64,000 bases of DNA from Nitrospirota bacterium (GTDB lineage: Bacteria > Nitrospirota > Nitrospiria > SBBL01 > JAADHI01), in NCBI GenBank assembly GCA_029261195.1, contig JAJDBU010000065.1, positions 1-64,000 of the forward strand. The letters run 5' to 3'. The notes below the pieces were generated by a model. That model saw only the letters and a program-made list of their open reading frames with translations. It did not search any database and had not been told where the DNA came from. This document shows, piece by piece, positions 16,553 to 25,050 of this stretch. The first letter of the stretch is position 1. Each line of letters opens with the position of its first letter. The translations under genes were made by a program, and so were the position numbers.

Positions 16553-18313
16553 ATGCCTGTTCAAGATTTATCACAATTCATCACCCGATCATTTCTCAAA
16601 CGCATTGCCGGTGATCGCTTTTTTAAACGAGGTGAGGATTATTTTAATGATGGGCGCGTCACACTGACGAGCGTAGAAAAGGATGTCATCGCGGCAGAGG
16701 TTGAAGGAACGGAATGCTACCTTGTCGATTTTCGGGAAGAAGATGGCGGACTCGCCTACGACTGTTCCTGCCCGGTGGGCGATAAAGACCTGTTTTGCAA
16801 GCATTGTGTGGCGACCGGCCTGGCCTGGCTTGCCGAGCAAAAATCCCTACCCAAAAAATCCGGTTCATCAAAAAAACGCGGCCTGAATACAAAGGATATT
16901 GAGACCTACCTCCAGGGCCAGAAAAAAGAAGATCTCATCTCTATACTCATGTCACAGGTCAAGGAGGACAAATCCTTTCGCGAGCGACTTTTGATGAAAG
17001 CGAGTACCGCTTCTCCGAAAGGCTCGGTCTTGGAGACCTATCGAAAAGCAATTGACCGTGCCGTCAAAGTGAGAGGGTTTGTTGATTATTATGGCGCATA
17101 TGATTATAGCCAAAAAGTCGGTTCCGTCATCAATTCCATTGCAGAACTATTGGAAACAGGCCATGCCGATGATGTAGGCGTATTATGTGAATATGCCCTC
17201 AATGCGGTCGAGCAGTCCATCGAATCTGTTGATGATTCTGATGGGAGTGTGTGTGAACTTCTCTACCAACTTCAAGACATCCATTTGAACGCTTGCAAGT
17301 TAGGGAAGCCTGATCCCCTAGACTTGGCAGCTAGACTTTTTAGCTGGGAGATGGAAGGCGATTACGACACCTTTTCCGGCGCAGCATTGACCTACGCAAA
17401 GATTCTGGCTCAGAGCGGCTTAGACCGATACCGAAGCTGTGCAGAAGCGGAATGGTCTAAGATTAAAGCGCTTGGCCCGGGAGAAGATGACCCGAACAGG
17501 TATGGCAAACGATTTCGTATCACCCACATCATGGAAACGTTGGCGAAAGCAGCCGGTGATCTAGAAGCTCTGATTGCTATCAAACAAAAAGATCTTTCCC
17601 TGGCTTACCATTTTCTTGAAATCGCCGAGATCTACAAAAAAGACAAACAAAACGATCAGGCCCTGCATTGGGCGGAGCAGGGCCTCCTTGCCTTCCCAAT
17701 AAAAACCGATTCCCGGCTTATCGATTTTCTGGCAGAGGAATATCACCGGAGAAAACGTCACGATGACGCGATTAAACTCATCTGGACAGGCTATGCGGAA
17801 AGTCCCTCTCTTTCGGAATACCAGCGCATTCAGCAACATGCAGACCGGGACAAACAATGGTCGTCATATCGCGAAAAGGCACTGACGCTTTTACGAGAAA
17901 AACTGGATGCCGCCATCAAAAAAGCGGGAAAATCCACTTGGGGATGGCATCGTCCTGACTATTCTGAATTGGTCAAAGTCTTTCTCTGGGAGAAAAATAT
18001 TGAATCGGCCTGGGATGCAGCGCAAGAGGGGGAATGTTCTGATGCGCTTTGGATGAAACTGGCCGATATCCGCGAGAAAGCCCATCCCGATGAATCCCTG
18101 ATTATTTATCGCTACCAGGTTGCGCCCCTTATTGACCTGACAAATAATCAGGCCTACGAAGAGGCCACCCGGCTCCTCATTAAAATCTGTAAATTGATGC
18201 ATCGACTTGAGCGTAGGGATGAGTTTTTTGGATATTTGCAATCGATTCGCACAAGCTACAAACGTAAACGGAATTTGATGAAATTGCTTGATACTACAAA
18301 GTGGAGACCTTGA
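16553..18313 (+). CDS. SWIM zinc-finger protein
   Basis: A 586-residue cytoplasmic protein. The N-terminal 100 residues contain a SWIM zinc finger (CSC-x8-CKHCVA) in the context LVDFREEDGGLAYDCSCPVG. The remainder is alpha-helical, with TPR-like pairs (for example ALHWAEQGLLAFP and RRKRHDDAIKLIWTGYAES), and likely a protein-binding scaffold. I prefer the ATG at 16553 to a TTG at 16499, because homology begins at DLSQFITRSFLKRIAG. SWIM proteins often pair with SNF2 helicases; one that also carries a SWIM finger is encoded at the window end, but 43 kb away. The gene stands alone between divergent and convergent neighbours. Its function is unknown. Confidence 0.75.
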   Translation: MPVQDLSQFITRSFLKRIAGDRFFKRGEDYFNDGRVTLTSVEKDVIAAEVEGTECYLVDFREEDGGLAYDCSCPVGDKDLFCKHCVATGLAWLAEQKSLPKKSGSSKKRGLNTKDIETYLQGQKKEDLISILMSQVKEDKSFRERLLMKASTASPKGSVLETYRKAIDRAVKVRGFVDYYGAYDYSQKVGSVINSIAELLETGHADDVGVLCEYALNAVEQSIESVDDSDGSVCELLYQLQDIHLNACKLGKPDPLDLAARLFSWEMEGDYDTFSGAALTYAKILAQSGLDRYRSCAEAEWSKIKALGPGEDDPNRYGKRFRITHIMETLAKAAGDLEALIAIKQKDLSLAYHFLEIAEIYKKDKQNDQALHWAEQGLLAFPIKTDSRLIDFLAEEYHRRKRHDDAIKLIWTGYAESPSLSEYQRIQQHADRDKQWSSYREKALTLLREKLDAAIKKAGKSTWGWHRPDYSELVKVFLWEKNIESAWDAAQEGECSDALWMKLADIREKAHPDESLIIYRYQVAPLIDLTNNQAYEEATRLLIKICKLMHRLERRDEFFGYLQSIRTSYKRKRNLMKLLDTTKWRP

Positions 18314-18373
18314 TGCTCTAGGAGAATGACTTCTTAGTTTGCCTGTTCACTCACTATGGACACGAAATAGCCA

Positions 18374-20110
18374 TCAGACTCGGTCAAGACTCAACAAGCG
18401 TCTCAAACCCGACTCAATATCTGCAGCAAGCCGAATTTCAATCACGCGTAAGCCTTTCTCTGACAAAGCCTTAAAATCCCCTAAAGCCTGTGCTCTTTTC
18501 AGTACACCAAAGCTATAGGCCAATCCGGGAATATTGATGTCCTCTTTGTCCCCGGATGTCAACTGGATGAAAAGCCCGTTTGCAGGTCCGCCTTTATGGA
18601 GTTGTCCGGTTGAATGGAGAAATCTTGGCCCGTATCCGAGTGTCGTTGCCAGATGAAAACGATTCCGTATTTTGAGTCGAAAAGCTTGAAGCAAGGATTC
18701 ATGTTGATCTGAGCATTCAAAATAAGCCATCAGAGCCACATAGTCGTTCGGTACAGACTGCTTTAAAAATTGCGTCAGCACTTCCGAGAGGCTCTGAGCT
18801 GTCGGAGAGGTCGAAGTTGATGCCGAAGTTGATACCGATGTTAAGACACCACAGAAAGAGATGTCATCCGTTCCCATAATGGTCGGCGGCTGCTCAAACT
18901 GTCCTGTCCGTTTATGTTCCTCCAGTACCTTCATTGTAATAGCCTTGCTGGAAGAAACATTGGGTTCATCAAAGGGATTGACCTTGGAAATCACAGCGGC
19001 AACGGCCGTCGCCATTTCCCAGCGGAAAAACTCTCCGGCCAGATCGAGTCTGTCTCTAAGGTGGAGGCGGACAAGGGGATGGCCCGCTTTTTGTAATTGA
19101 TCCATTTTTTTGTCGAGGAGCGTATTGTCATCGGCATCCACACGCAGATAAACAAAGAGTCGGTCATCTCCATAGACTTCTAGTTTTCCGATGTCTTCCC
19201 CGGCAATCGGCACCAGTCCTAAGCCTTCTTTTCCAGTGCTCTCCGCAACGAGCTGTTCTGCCCAGAGACCAAAACTGGATATTGATTCTGAGGTCACCAA
19301 AGTGACCTTGTCCCGACCGGCCAGGCCAAGCGTGCCGAGGATGGCGCCGAGTTTCATGGATCGATTTTTTTCAATAGAGACTGGTGCAGATGAATCCTTG
19401 ATCATCTCAATGGCACGGTTTAAAAAGTTCTGGACATCGATTCCGATGATGGCGGCGGGCAGCAGACCAAAATAGGTGAGGGCCGAGAAGCGTCCGCCGA
19501 CATCGGGCGGAGCGATAAAAACTTTTTGAAATTGATTTATCCGTGCCAGATCCGCCAATGGGCTGTCCGGGTCGGTGATGGCGATAAAGTGGTCTCCAAT
19601 GGGGTCTTCCGTGTTTTCTCTGATTAGATTGGCGAAGTATTGATAAAGGGACTTCATTTCAATTGTTGAGCCGGATTTGCTGGCTAAGAGAAACATCGTT
19701 TGTTTCAGGTCGAGACTTTTTGCCACCTTGAGGATGCTTGCGGGGTCTGTCGTATCCAGGACGGTGAGTTTCGGATACCCTTCTGCGACGCCAAAGGTTA
19801 AACGTAAGACTTCCGGACAGAGACTGCTGCCGCCCATTCCGAGCAAGACCACATCTTTAAAACCGGCTTCTTTGATTAAGGTCGCGAAGGTTTGAAGTCC
19901 TGTGACTTGCGTTAGCATGGCCTCCGGAATATTCAGCCATCCGAGGCGGTTTAAGATCTTCTTTTGAATTTCAGGATCGTTTTTCCAGAGTGAGGGATCT
20001 TTGTTCCAGATCCGTTCCGGAAGGCGCTGTTGCCTAAGTGTTTGAAGCGTATCTTGAACTGCGGACTTGTACTCTCCAAGGTCATCCAAAGTGCATTCTG
20101 TGGCTATCAA
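18374..20110 (-). CDS. pgi: glucose-6-phosphate isomerase (of the Tal-Pgi type)
   Basis: Interconverts glucose 6-phosphate and fructose 6-phosphate. The SIS-type fold shows VLLGMGGSSLCPEV, the phosphate-binding ASKSGSTIEM and VGGRFSALT. Its closest relatives, as I recognise them, are the isomerase half of the bifunctional transaldolase/phosphoglucoisomerase. Here it is a separate 578-residue frame starting with TTG inside the 3' end of tal (29-base overlap), with an AGGAGA site 6-7 bases before the TTG. A Ser/Thr-rich insert (TSVSTSASTSTSPT) near residue 425 is unusual and looks like a flexible linker. It ends the tkt-tal-pgi operon. Confidence 0.88.
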   Translation of the reverse strand: MIATECTLDDLGEYKSAVQDTLQTLRQQRLPERIWNKDPSLWKNDPEIQKKILNRLGWLNIPEAMLTQVTGLQTFATLIKEAGFKDVVLLGMGGSSLCPEVLRLTFGVAEGYPKLTVLDTTDPASILKVAKSLDLKQTMFLLASKSGSTIEMKSLYQYFANLIRENTEDPIGDHFIAITDPDSPLADLARINQFQKVFIAPPDVGGRFSALTYFGLLPAAIIGIDVQNFLNRAIEMIKDSSAPVSIEKNRSMKLGAILGTLGLAGRDKVTLVTSESISSFGLWAEQLVAESTGKEGLGLVPIAGEDIGKLEVYGDDRLFVYLRVDADDNTLLDKKMDQLQKAGHPLVRLHLRDRLDLAGEFFRWEMATAVAAVISKVNPFDEPNVSSSKAITMKVLEEHKRTGQFEQPPTIMGTDDISFCGVLTSVSTSASTSTSPTAQSLSEVLTQFLKQSVPNDYVALMAYFECSDQHESLLQAFRLKIRNRFHLATTLGYGPRFLHSTGQLHKGGPANGLFIQLTSGDKEDINIPGLAYSFGVLKRAQALGDFKALSEKGLRVIEIRLAADIESGLRRLLSLDRV

Positions 20111-21236
20111 CGAGTTTCTCCTGTTTTTCGGTCAGTGCTGTAATAAGGTTACGATAGGAGTCGGCAAAAGCCATGACTCCCGCATCCTGAAGCTGTGCTG
20201 TTATTTTTTGTAGATCAATTCCGCTCTCTGCAAGTGTTTGCAGGGTCCGTTTGGCCGCATCGACCTCTTCTTCAATGCTTGAGCGGATTTTTCCGTGATC
20301 CCGGAAGGCATCCATTGTCGCTGGCGGGACGGTGTTTACAGTATGCGGCCCGATCAATTCCTCAAGGTAGAGCACGTCGGAATAGGCGGGATTCTTGGTG
20401 CCGGTACTCGCCCACAAGGGACGTTGAAAGTGGGCACCCCGTTTTTTGAGTTCAAGAAAAGAATCGGCTTCAAAAAGTGTCTTGAATGACGCATAGATCA
20501 TCTTGGCATTGGCGACGGCAATCTTCCCTTCAAGCAATTTTAGCTTGCTGACTTTTGCTGGATCTTTTTCACTTTCCAGCGTCACTGCAATCGCTTTGTC
20601 GGCTTCTGTATCCACACGGCTGACAAAGACGCTGGCGACGGAACGGACCACTCCAAGCGGCTGACGATGATCATCAAGCTGTTTGAGGCCATTGATGTAG
20701 GCCTGGGCGACAGCTTGATAGGTCTCAAGGGAAAAGATGAGGGTCATATTGGTTGAAATCGCCATTGCGGTGAGTCGTTCGTGTGCCCGGATGCCCGCTG
20801 CCGTTGCCGGAACCTTGATCATGACATTTTCCCGTGCGACACGCTTGTAAAGATCGAGCACTGCTTCGACGGTTTCGTCTTCCTTGTTGGCAAGCAGGGG
20901 ACTGACTTCCAGAGAAATAAAACCGTCTTCACCTTCTGAGTCATCAAAAACCAGTTTGAAAATATCCGCTGCCATTTGAATATCCTGAATGGAAAGTCCC
21001 TCCAGTATCTCCGGGATAAGCTTGCCTTCGGCACGAAGACGCATCAGGGAATCATCATAATCACTGCTACCGATGATAGCCTTTTCAAAGATAGTCGGAT
21101 TGGAGGTGACGCCGCGAATGCCGTCTTCATCAATCAGTTTTTGAAGTCCGCCCGATGTAATCAGATCACGGCGGATGTTATCAAGCCAGATGGACTGGCC
21201 GTATGTGCGTAGTTCTTTAATAGGATTATTATTCAT
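20082..21236 (-). CDS. tal: transaldolase
   Basis: Transfers the dihydroxyacetone unit between sugar phosphates in the non-oxidative pentose phosphate pathway. The 384-residue length fits the long transaldolase subfamily found fused to Pgi. Visible motifs are GVTSNPTIFEKAI, the Schiff-base lysine in NVMIKVPATAAG, MTLIFSLETYQAV and a C-terminal NTVPPATMDAF. It lies between tkt (29-base gap) and pgi (29-base overlap), forming a sugar-phosphate operon. The overlap with pgi indicates translational coupling and suggests fission of an ancestral fused gene, or alternatively the unfused ancestral state. Confidence 0.92.
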   Translation of the reverse strand: MNNNPIKELRTYGQSIWLDNIRRDLITSGGLQKLIDEDGIRGVTSNPTIFEKAIIGSSDYDDSLMRLRAEGKLIPEILEGLSIQDIQMAADIFKLVFDDSEGEDGFISLEVSPLLANKEDETVEAVLDLYKRVARENVMIKVPATAAGIRAHERLTAMAISTNMTLIFSLETYQAVAQAYINGLKQLDDHRQPLGVVRSVASVFVSRVDTEADKAIAVTLESEKDPAKVSKLKLLEGKIAVANAKMIYASFKTLFEADSFLELKKRGAHFQRPLWASTGTKNPAYSDVLYLEELIGPHTVNTVPPATMDAFRDHGKIRSSIEEEVDAAKRTLQTLAESGIDLQKITAQLQDAGVMAFADSYRNLITALTEKQEKLVDSHRMHFG

Positions 21237-21265
21237 GATGTTTTTGCTCCTTCTACCTTCGCTAA

Positions 21266-23311
21266 CTAGATGACATCCAGCCCGGCACTTTCTTTTTTTA
21301 GCAGTGTTTTGGCCTGTGTAACAATATTCTCGACTGTGAAACCAAAAACCTTCATGAGTCGATCAGCCGGGGCAGAAGCCCCAAAACGGTCAATACTGAT
21401 AATCGCTCCCTTAGAACCGACATAACGTTCCCATCCAAATGAAGATCCGGCTTCAATCGCGAGGATCGGTGGTCCGTCTTTTGGCAAAAGAGTCTGACGA
21501 TAGATTGTTGCCTGATGTTCAAATAAATCCCAGCAGGGCATGCTGACAACACGAATGGCATGGCCTGCCGATTGAAGTTGTTTGCCCGCTTCCAAGGCGA
21601 GGTGTACCTCTGAACCGGTGCCGACCAGGATCAGGTCCGGATCTTTGTCCGGCGTTTCATTGAGAATGTAAGCGCCTTTCTCAACACTGTTTATCGCCGT
21701 TTCCTTATTTGTATTGAGTTGAGGTAGATTCTGTCGAGACAAAATCAGGGCCGTAGGACCACCGGAATGTTTTATGGCCAAATGCCAGGCGGCCGCCGTT
21801 TCCTTTGCATCGGCGGGGCGGATGACACGAAGGTTCGGAATTGACCGTAATGCAGCCAAGTGTTCAATGGGCTGGTGGGTCGGGCCATCTTCGCCCAGTC
21901 CGATGCTGTCGTGGGTAAAAACATAGATCACCTGCAGGTACATAAGGGCGGCCAGTCGGATGGCCGGTTTCATATAATCTAAAAAAACCATGAAGGTGCC
22001 ACCGAAAGGCATTACACCGCCGTGCAGCGCCATCCCGTTTAAGATGCCCCCCATCGCATGTTCCCGAATGCCGAAATGAATGTTCCGACCGCTAAAATTC
22101 TTTTTGCTGATTGAACCGAGCCCCTTAAGCTCTGTGTTGTTGGAAGGTGCGAGATCAGCAGAACCGCCAATTAAGGTCGGTAGTTTTTGCGCAATCGCAT
22201 TCAGGATCTGCCCGGAGCTCTTTCGGGTTGCTGCTTCACCTTCCGGCTGAAAGGACAGGATGGCTTCATCCCATCCCACCGGTAGTTTCCTGTCGATGAC
22301 TTCTTCCCATTGTCTTGCCAGTTCGGGATATTGTGCCGTATAGGTTTCCCACTGTTCCTGCCAGACCGCTTCTGAAGTCCGACCGCGTTCTACCGCTTTT
22401 AGCATGTGATTTTTGACGGCTTCAGGGATGTGGAAGAGCGGTTCCAGTGGCCAGCCGAGGCGTTCTTTGGTTAAGCGTATCTCGTCCTCGCCCAATGGTG
22501 CACCATGAGCTGCAGCCGTATCCTGGCGGTTGGGGCTGCCATAACCGATGTGGGTTTGAACGATGATCAGGGAAGGGCGGCCGCTTTCCGCATGAGCCGA
22601 TCGAATGGCCTCGGAAAGCCGTTCAAGATCGTCCGGGCCTGAAACATCTCCGACATTTAAGACATGCCAGCCGTAGGCGGTGAATCGCGCCCCGACATCT
22701 TCCGAAAACGAAAGATTGGTGTCGCCCTCAATCGTAATCTTGTTGTCATCGTAAAAGCAGCAGAGCTTGCCGAGGCCTAAATGTCCGGACAGTGAAGCTG
22801 CTTCTGATGAGATACCCTCCATTAAATCACCGTCCCCGGCAATCACATAGGTCTTATGGTTGACGATGTCATGGTCGGGCCGGTTGAATTGCTGGGCCAG
22901 AAAGCGTTCGGTCAAGGCCATGCCGACGGCGTTAGCGAAACCCTGGCCGAGTGGACCGGTCGTTGTTTCGACTCCGGGCGTATGGCCATATTCGGGATGT
23001 CCCGGCGTCTTGCTTCCCCATTGGCGGAATTTTTTCAGATCCTCAAGGCTTAGGTCATAGCCTGTCAGGTGTAATAAGGAGTAGAGCAACATAGAGGCAT
23101 GACCGGCGGATAAAATAAAACGATCACGATCCGGCCAATTCGGGTTGCGTGGATTGTGTTTTAAAAACTGATTCCAGAGCAGATAGGCGAGCGGGGCCAA
23201 TCCCATCGGTGTGCCCGGATGGCCCGAATTAGCGGCTTGGACTCCGTCGACAGCAAGCATACGGATCGTATTGATTGGGAGGGCATCAGGGCTTTTTTGA
23301 TCAATGATCAT
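21266..23311 (-). CDS. tkt: transketolase
   Basis: Thiamine-diphosphate enzyme moving two-carbon units between sugar phosphates in the pentose phosphate (and, where present, Calvin) pathway. Full length at 681 residues. Motifs include [13 protein letters not shown], the ThDP/Mg-binding GDGDLMEG...[20 protein letters not shown] with the catalytic Glu, and [16 protein letters not shown]. It is the first gene of the minus-strand operon with tal and pgi. The three enzymes together link fructose 6-phosphate, erythrose 4-phosphate and pentose phosphates; aroC at 51.3 kb uses a product of that pool but is not in the same operon. Confidence 0.96.
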   Translation of the reverse strand: MIIDQKSPDALPINTIRMLAVDGVQAANSGHPGTPMGLAPLAYLLWNQFLKHNPRNPNWPDRDRFILSAGHASMLLYSLLHLTGYDLSLEDLKKFRQWGSKTPGHPEYGHTPGVETTTGPLGQGFANAVGMALTERFLAQQFNRPDHDIVNHKTYVIAGDGDLMEGISSEAASLSGHLGLGKLCCFYDDNKITIEGDTNLSFSEDVGARFTAYGWHVLNVGDVSGPDDLERLSEAIRSAHAESGRPSLIIVQTHIGYGSPNRQDTAAAHGAPLGEDEIRLTKERLGWPLEPLFHIPEAVKNHMLKAVERGRTSEAVWQEQWETYTAQYPELARQWEEVIDRKLPVGWDEAILSFQPEGEAATRKSSGQILNAIAQKLPTLIGGSADLAPSNNTELKGLGSISKKNFSGRNIHFGIREHAMGGILNGMALHGGVMPFGGTFMVFLDYMKPAIRLAALMYLQVIYVFTHDSIGLGEDGPTHQPIEHLAALRSIPNLRVIRPADAKETAAAWHLAIKHSGGPTALILSRQNLPQLNTNKETAINSVEKGAYILNETPDKDPDLILVGTGSEVHLALEAGKQLQSAGHAIRVVSMPCWDLFEHQATIYRQTLLPKDGPPILAIEAGSSFGWERYVGSKGAIISIDRFGASAPADRLMKVFGFTVENIVTQAKTLLKKESAGLDVI

Positions 23312-23399
23312 TCATTCTTCTCCATAAACCTCTTAGACAGGCAACTTAATTATTATAGGATAAATTATTGTCTCCTGCTTTGTCTTATTTCTGGTTGAT

Positions 23400-24038
23400 T
23401 TATTTCCGTAAGACGGCCCGGGTGGGTGCACCGTCGGCCCCCTTGAGCTTGAGCGGAAGGGCGATGAGTTCGTAGTCACCTGCCGGAACATCGCTTAAGT
23501 TGAGACCTTCAAGAATCACGACATTGTTTTTTAAAAGAGTATGATGGGTGGGATGGCCCGGGTTGTCAAATTTTTCGATTGAAAGATAGTCAATTCCAAT
23601 CAGTTTGATCCCTTGAGCAACAAGATAGGATGCGCCATCTGCAGCAAGAGCGATGAAGTCTTCATGAAAGGTTTGATCCTTTTGCATCCACCAGCGCGAA
23701 TTCCGTGTTTTAAAAAGAAGGCGTGTGATACCTCCAAGCTCTAGTTGTTCCAGGCGAGGGCGATCAATCTCCTGGCCCTCGCTCAGCGCGGTCATTTCAA
23801 GAACACGACAAGGACCGATTAATATGTCGAGCGGTATTTGATCAATGCCGACACCCTCTGCTTCAAAATGACAAGGGGCATCGATGTGGGTGCCGGTGTG
23901 AACGCCTAGGGCTAGTTTACTTACATTAGCGATATCACCCTTGGCAAGGTCGCTTGAGCGTGTCATCGAAAGCGAAGAGTCTCCCGGCCAGGTAGGAAGG
24001 TCTTCAGATAAAGGGAGGGTGATGTCGTAAATATTCAT
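23400..24038 (-). CDS. cyclase-family metal hydrolase (kynurenine formamidase-like)
   Basis: A 212-residue soluble hydrolase. The family signature H-x-G-T-H-x-D-x-P-x-H-F reads VHTGTHIDAPCHF near residue 60, with metal-binding His and Asp. The usual YDITLPLSEDLPTWPGD opens the protein and a second conserved block (IGIDYLSIEKFDNPGHPTHHTLL) follows. Members hydrolyse N-formylkynurenine, isatin or similar amides; no tryptophan-degradation genes are nearby, so the substrate is open. The ATG overlaps the stop of the zeta-like toxin gene (ATGA) and has no ribosome-binding site of its own, so it is probably translated by coupling from the toxin message. Confidence 0.85.
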   Translation of the reverse strand: MNIYDITLPLSEDLPTWPGDSSLSMTRSSDLAKGDIANVSKLALGVHTGTHIDAPCHFEAEGVGIDQIPLDILIGPCRVLEMTALSEGQEIDRPRLEQLELGGITRLLFKTRNSRWWMQKDQTFHEDFIALAADGASYLVAQGIKLIGIDYLSIEKFDNPGHPTHHTLLKNNVVILEGLNLSDVPAGDYELIALPLKLKGADGAPTRAVLRK

Positions 24039-24652
24039 GCTGATTTTGGAGGGTTTAGGGAAGCAAGGATTGCTGTTGCCCACAGCTCTGATTTTTTATA
24101 TTTTTTTATGTTTTTTCCATTGGAAATCCGGAACATGAGTTTTGCATCACAGTTTTCCTCAGAATTATCATACAAATACGCTCGGTCAAGCTGTGGGAGT
24201 ATCTGTTTGCAATTTTCCAGGGATTTATAATATCGGCTGATAATTTTAGGGATTGGAACAGCATGCCCCCCTTCTGTAACCCTCTGGGTTACTCGTTCTC
24301 CATTAATCCTCGGGTGGGTTGTGCAAATAAAAAAAAACCGGACAAAAAAACCGACCCCAATGGCTCGTTGAAGAAACTGGATTTTCTCTTGGCTTGAAAA
24401 TACAGTTTCAAACACCATGCTCCGCTTTTTAGCAAGACAATCTTCTCGCTTTTTCTGCGCATAATTCGCAGCCTTTATTACGGCATCCATTGAATTCCAA
24501 CCACCGAATTTTTCTTGCGCAATAATATCCGGATTGATGTAGACACATCCTTCCATCCATTGATGGCGGAGAAGTTTTTCCGTGATTGTCGTTTTTCCAG
24601 AACCATTTGGTCCCGCGACAACAATTAAAACCGGTTTTTCTTGTGTTTTCAT
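24035..24652 (-). CDS. zeta-toxin-like P-loop kinase
   Basis: A 205-residue P-loop protein of the zeta-toxin/PezT-like group. It starts with LIVVAGPNGSGKTTITEKLL (Walker A about residues 14-21), then YINPDIIAQEKFGG and FETVFSSQEKIQFL, as in zeta toxins that phosphorylate UDP-N-acetylglucosamine; late motifs include RVTQRVTEGGHAVP and KIISRYYKSLENC. The ATG touches the end of a 168-bp MITE, and no Shine-Dalgarno sequence precedes it. A 51-aa gene on the far side of the element is the likely antitoxin. Toxin activity is inferred from the family; some members are plain kinases of unknown role. Confidence 0.75.
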   Translation of the reverse strand: MKTQEKPVLIVVAGPNGSGKTTITEKLLRHQWMEGCVYINPDIIAQEKFGGWNSMDAVIKAANYAQKKREDCLAKKRSMVFETVFSSQEKIQFLQRAIGVGFFVRFFFICTTHPRINGERVTQRVTEGGHAVPIPKIISRYYKSLENCKQILPQLDRAYLYDNSEENCDAKLMFRISNGKNIKKYKKSELWATAILASLNPPKSA

Positions 24653-24820
24653 CTAGGAGCCTGTCTGAGAAATAGGATCGTCACGAGGTGAATGGAAAAT
24701 AGAAACAAGTTTTTAGATCATTCGAGGCGAATAGCATCGCTATTTAACGAAAATTACCTGAAAAATGGGTCTATTTGCCATCACCGCAGTAGATTCTTTA
24801 TTTATCAGACAGGCTTCTAG
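24653..24820. mobile_element. MITE between antitoxin and toxin genes
   Basis: A 168-bp non-coding element bounded by 22-bp inverted ends (24653-24674 and 24799-24820; 20 of 22 bases match). The ends begin with CTAG, which may be a 4-bp target duplication, followed by AGCCTGTCTGA, a sequence typical of insertion-sequence termini. A short internal hairpin (AATAGC-ATC-GCTATT, 24730-24744) lies in the middle. There is no transposase frame. Removing the element and one CTAG would leave the antitoxin stop only 17 bases from the toxin ATG. Confidence 0.75.
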
Positions 24821-24833
24821 TGTGGTACTTGAT

Positions 24834-24989
24834 TCAGTGTTCGGAAAGCACTGCTCCAATTTTTTCGAGATGGCTCTTCATTGCGAGTTCTTTCCGTTTA
24901 CGTGCTGCATCGCCGGCTTGTTCTATTAGTTTTTGAAGTTGCTGCTCGGCAGCATCTTCATTTTGTTGATTAAGGACTTTTTCCTGCAT
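24834..24989 (-). CDS. candidate antitoxin (51 aa)
   Basis: A small frame encoding 51 residues, highly charged and predicted helical (AAEQQLQKLIEQAGDAARK, ELAMKSHLEKIGAVLSEH). A strong GGAGGG ribosome-binding site lies 3 bases before the ATG. It precedes the zeta-like toxin on the same strand, separated only by the MITE. Size, position and the charged helical character fit the antitoxin of a zeta/PezT-type system, but I see no clear epsilon or PezA homology. It could instead be an unrelated small protein. Confidence 0.6.
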   Translation of the reverse strand: MQEKVLNQQNEDAAEQQLQKLIEQAGDAARKRKELAMKSHLEKIGAVLSEH

Positions 24990-25050
24990 GTGCCCTCCGA
25001 TCTTCTCACAAGTGTTTGCATCTCAAGTATATCGGGCAAAGCACATCCAA

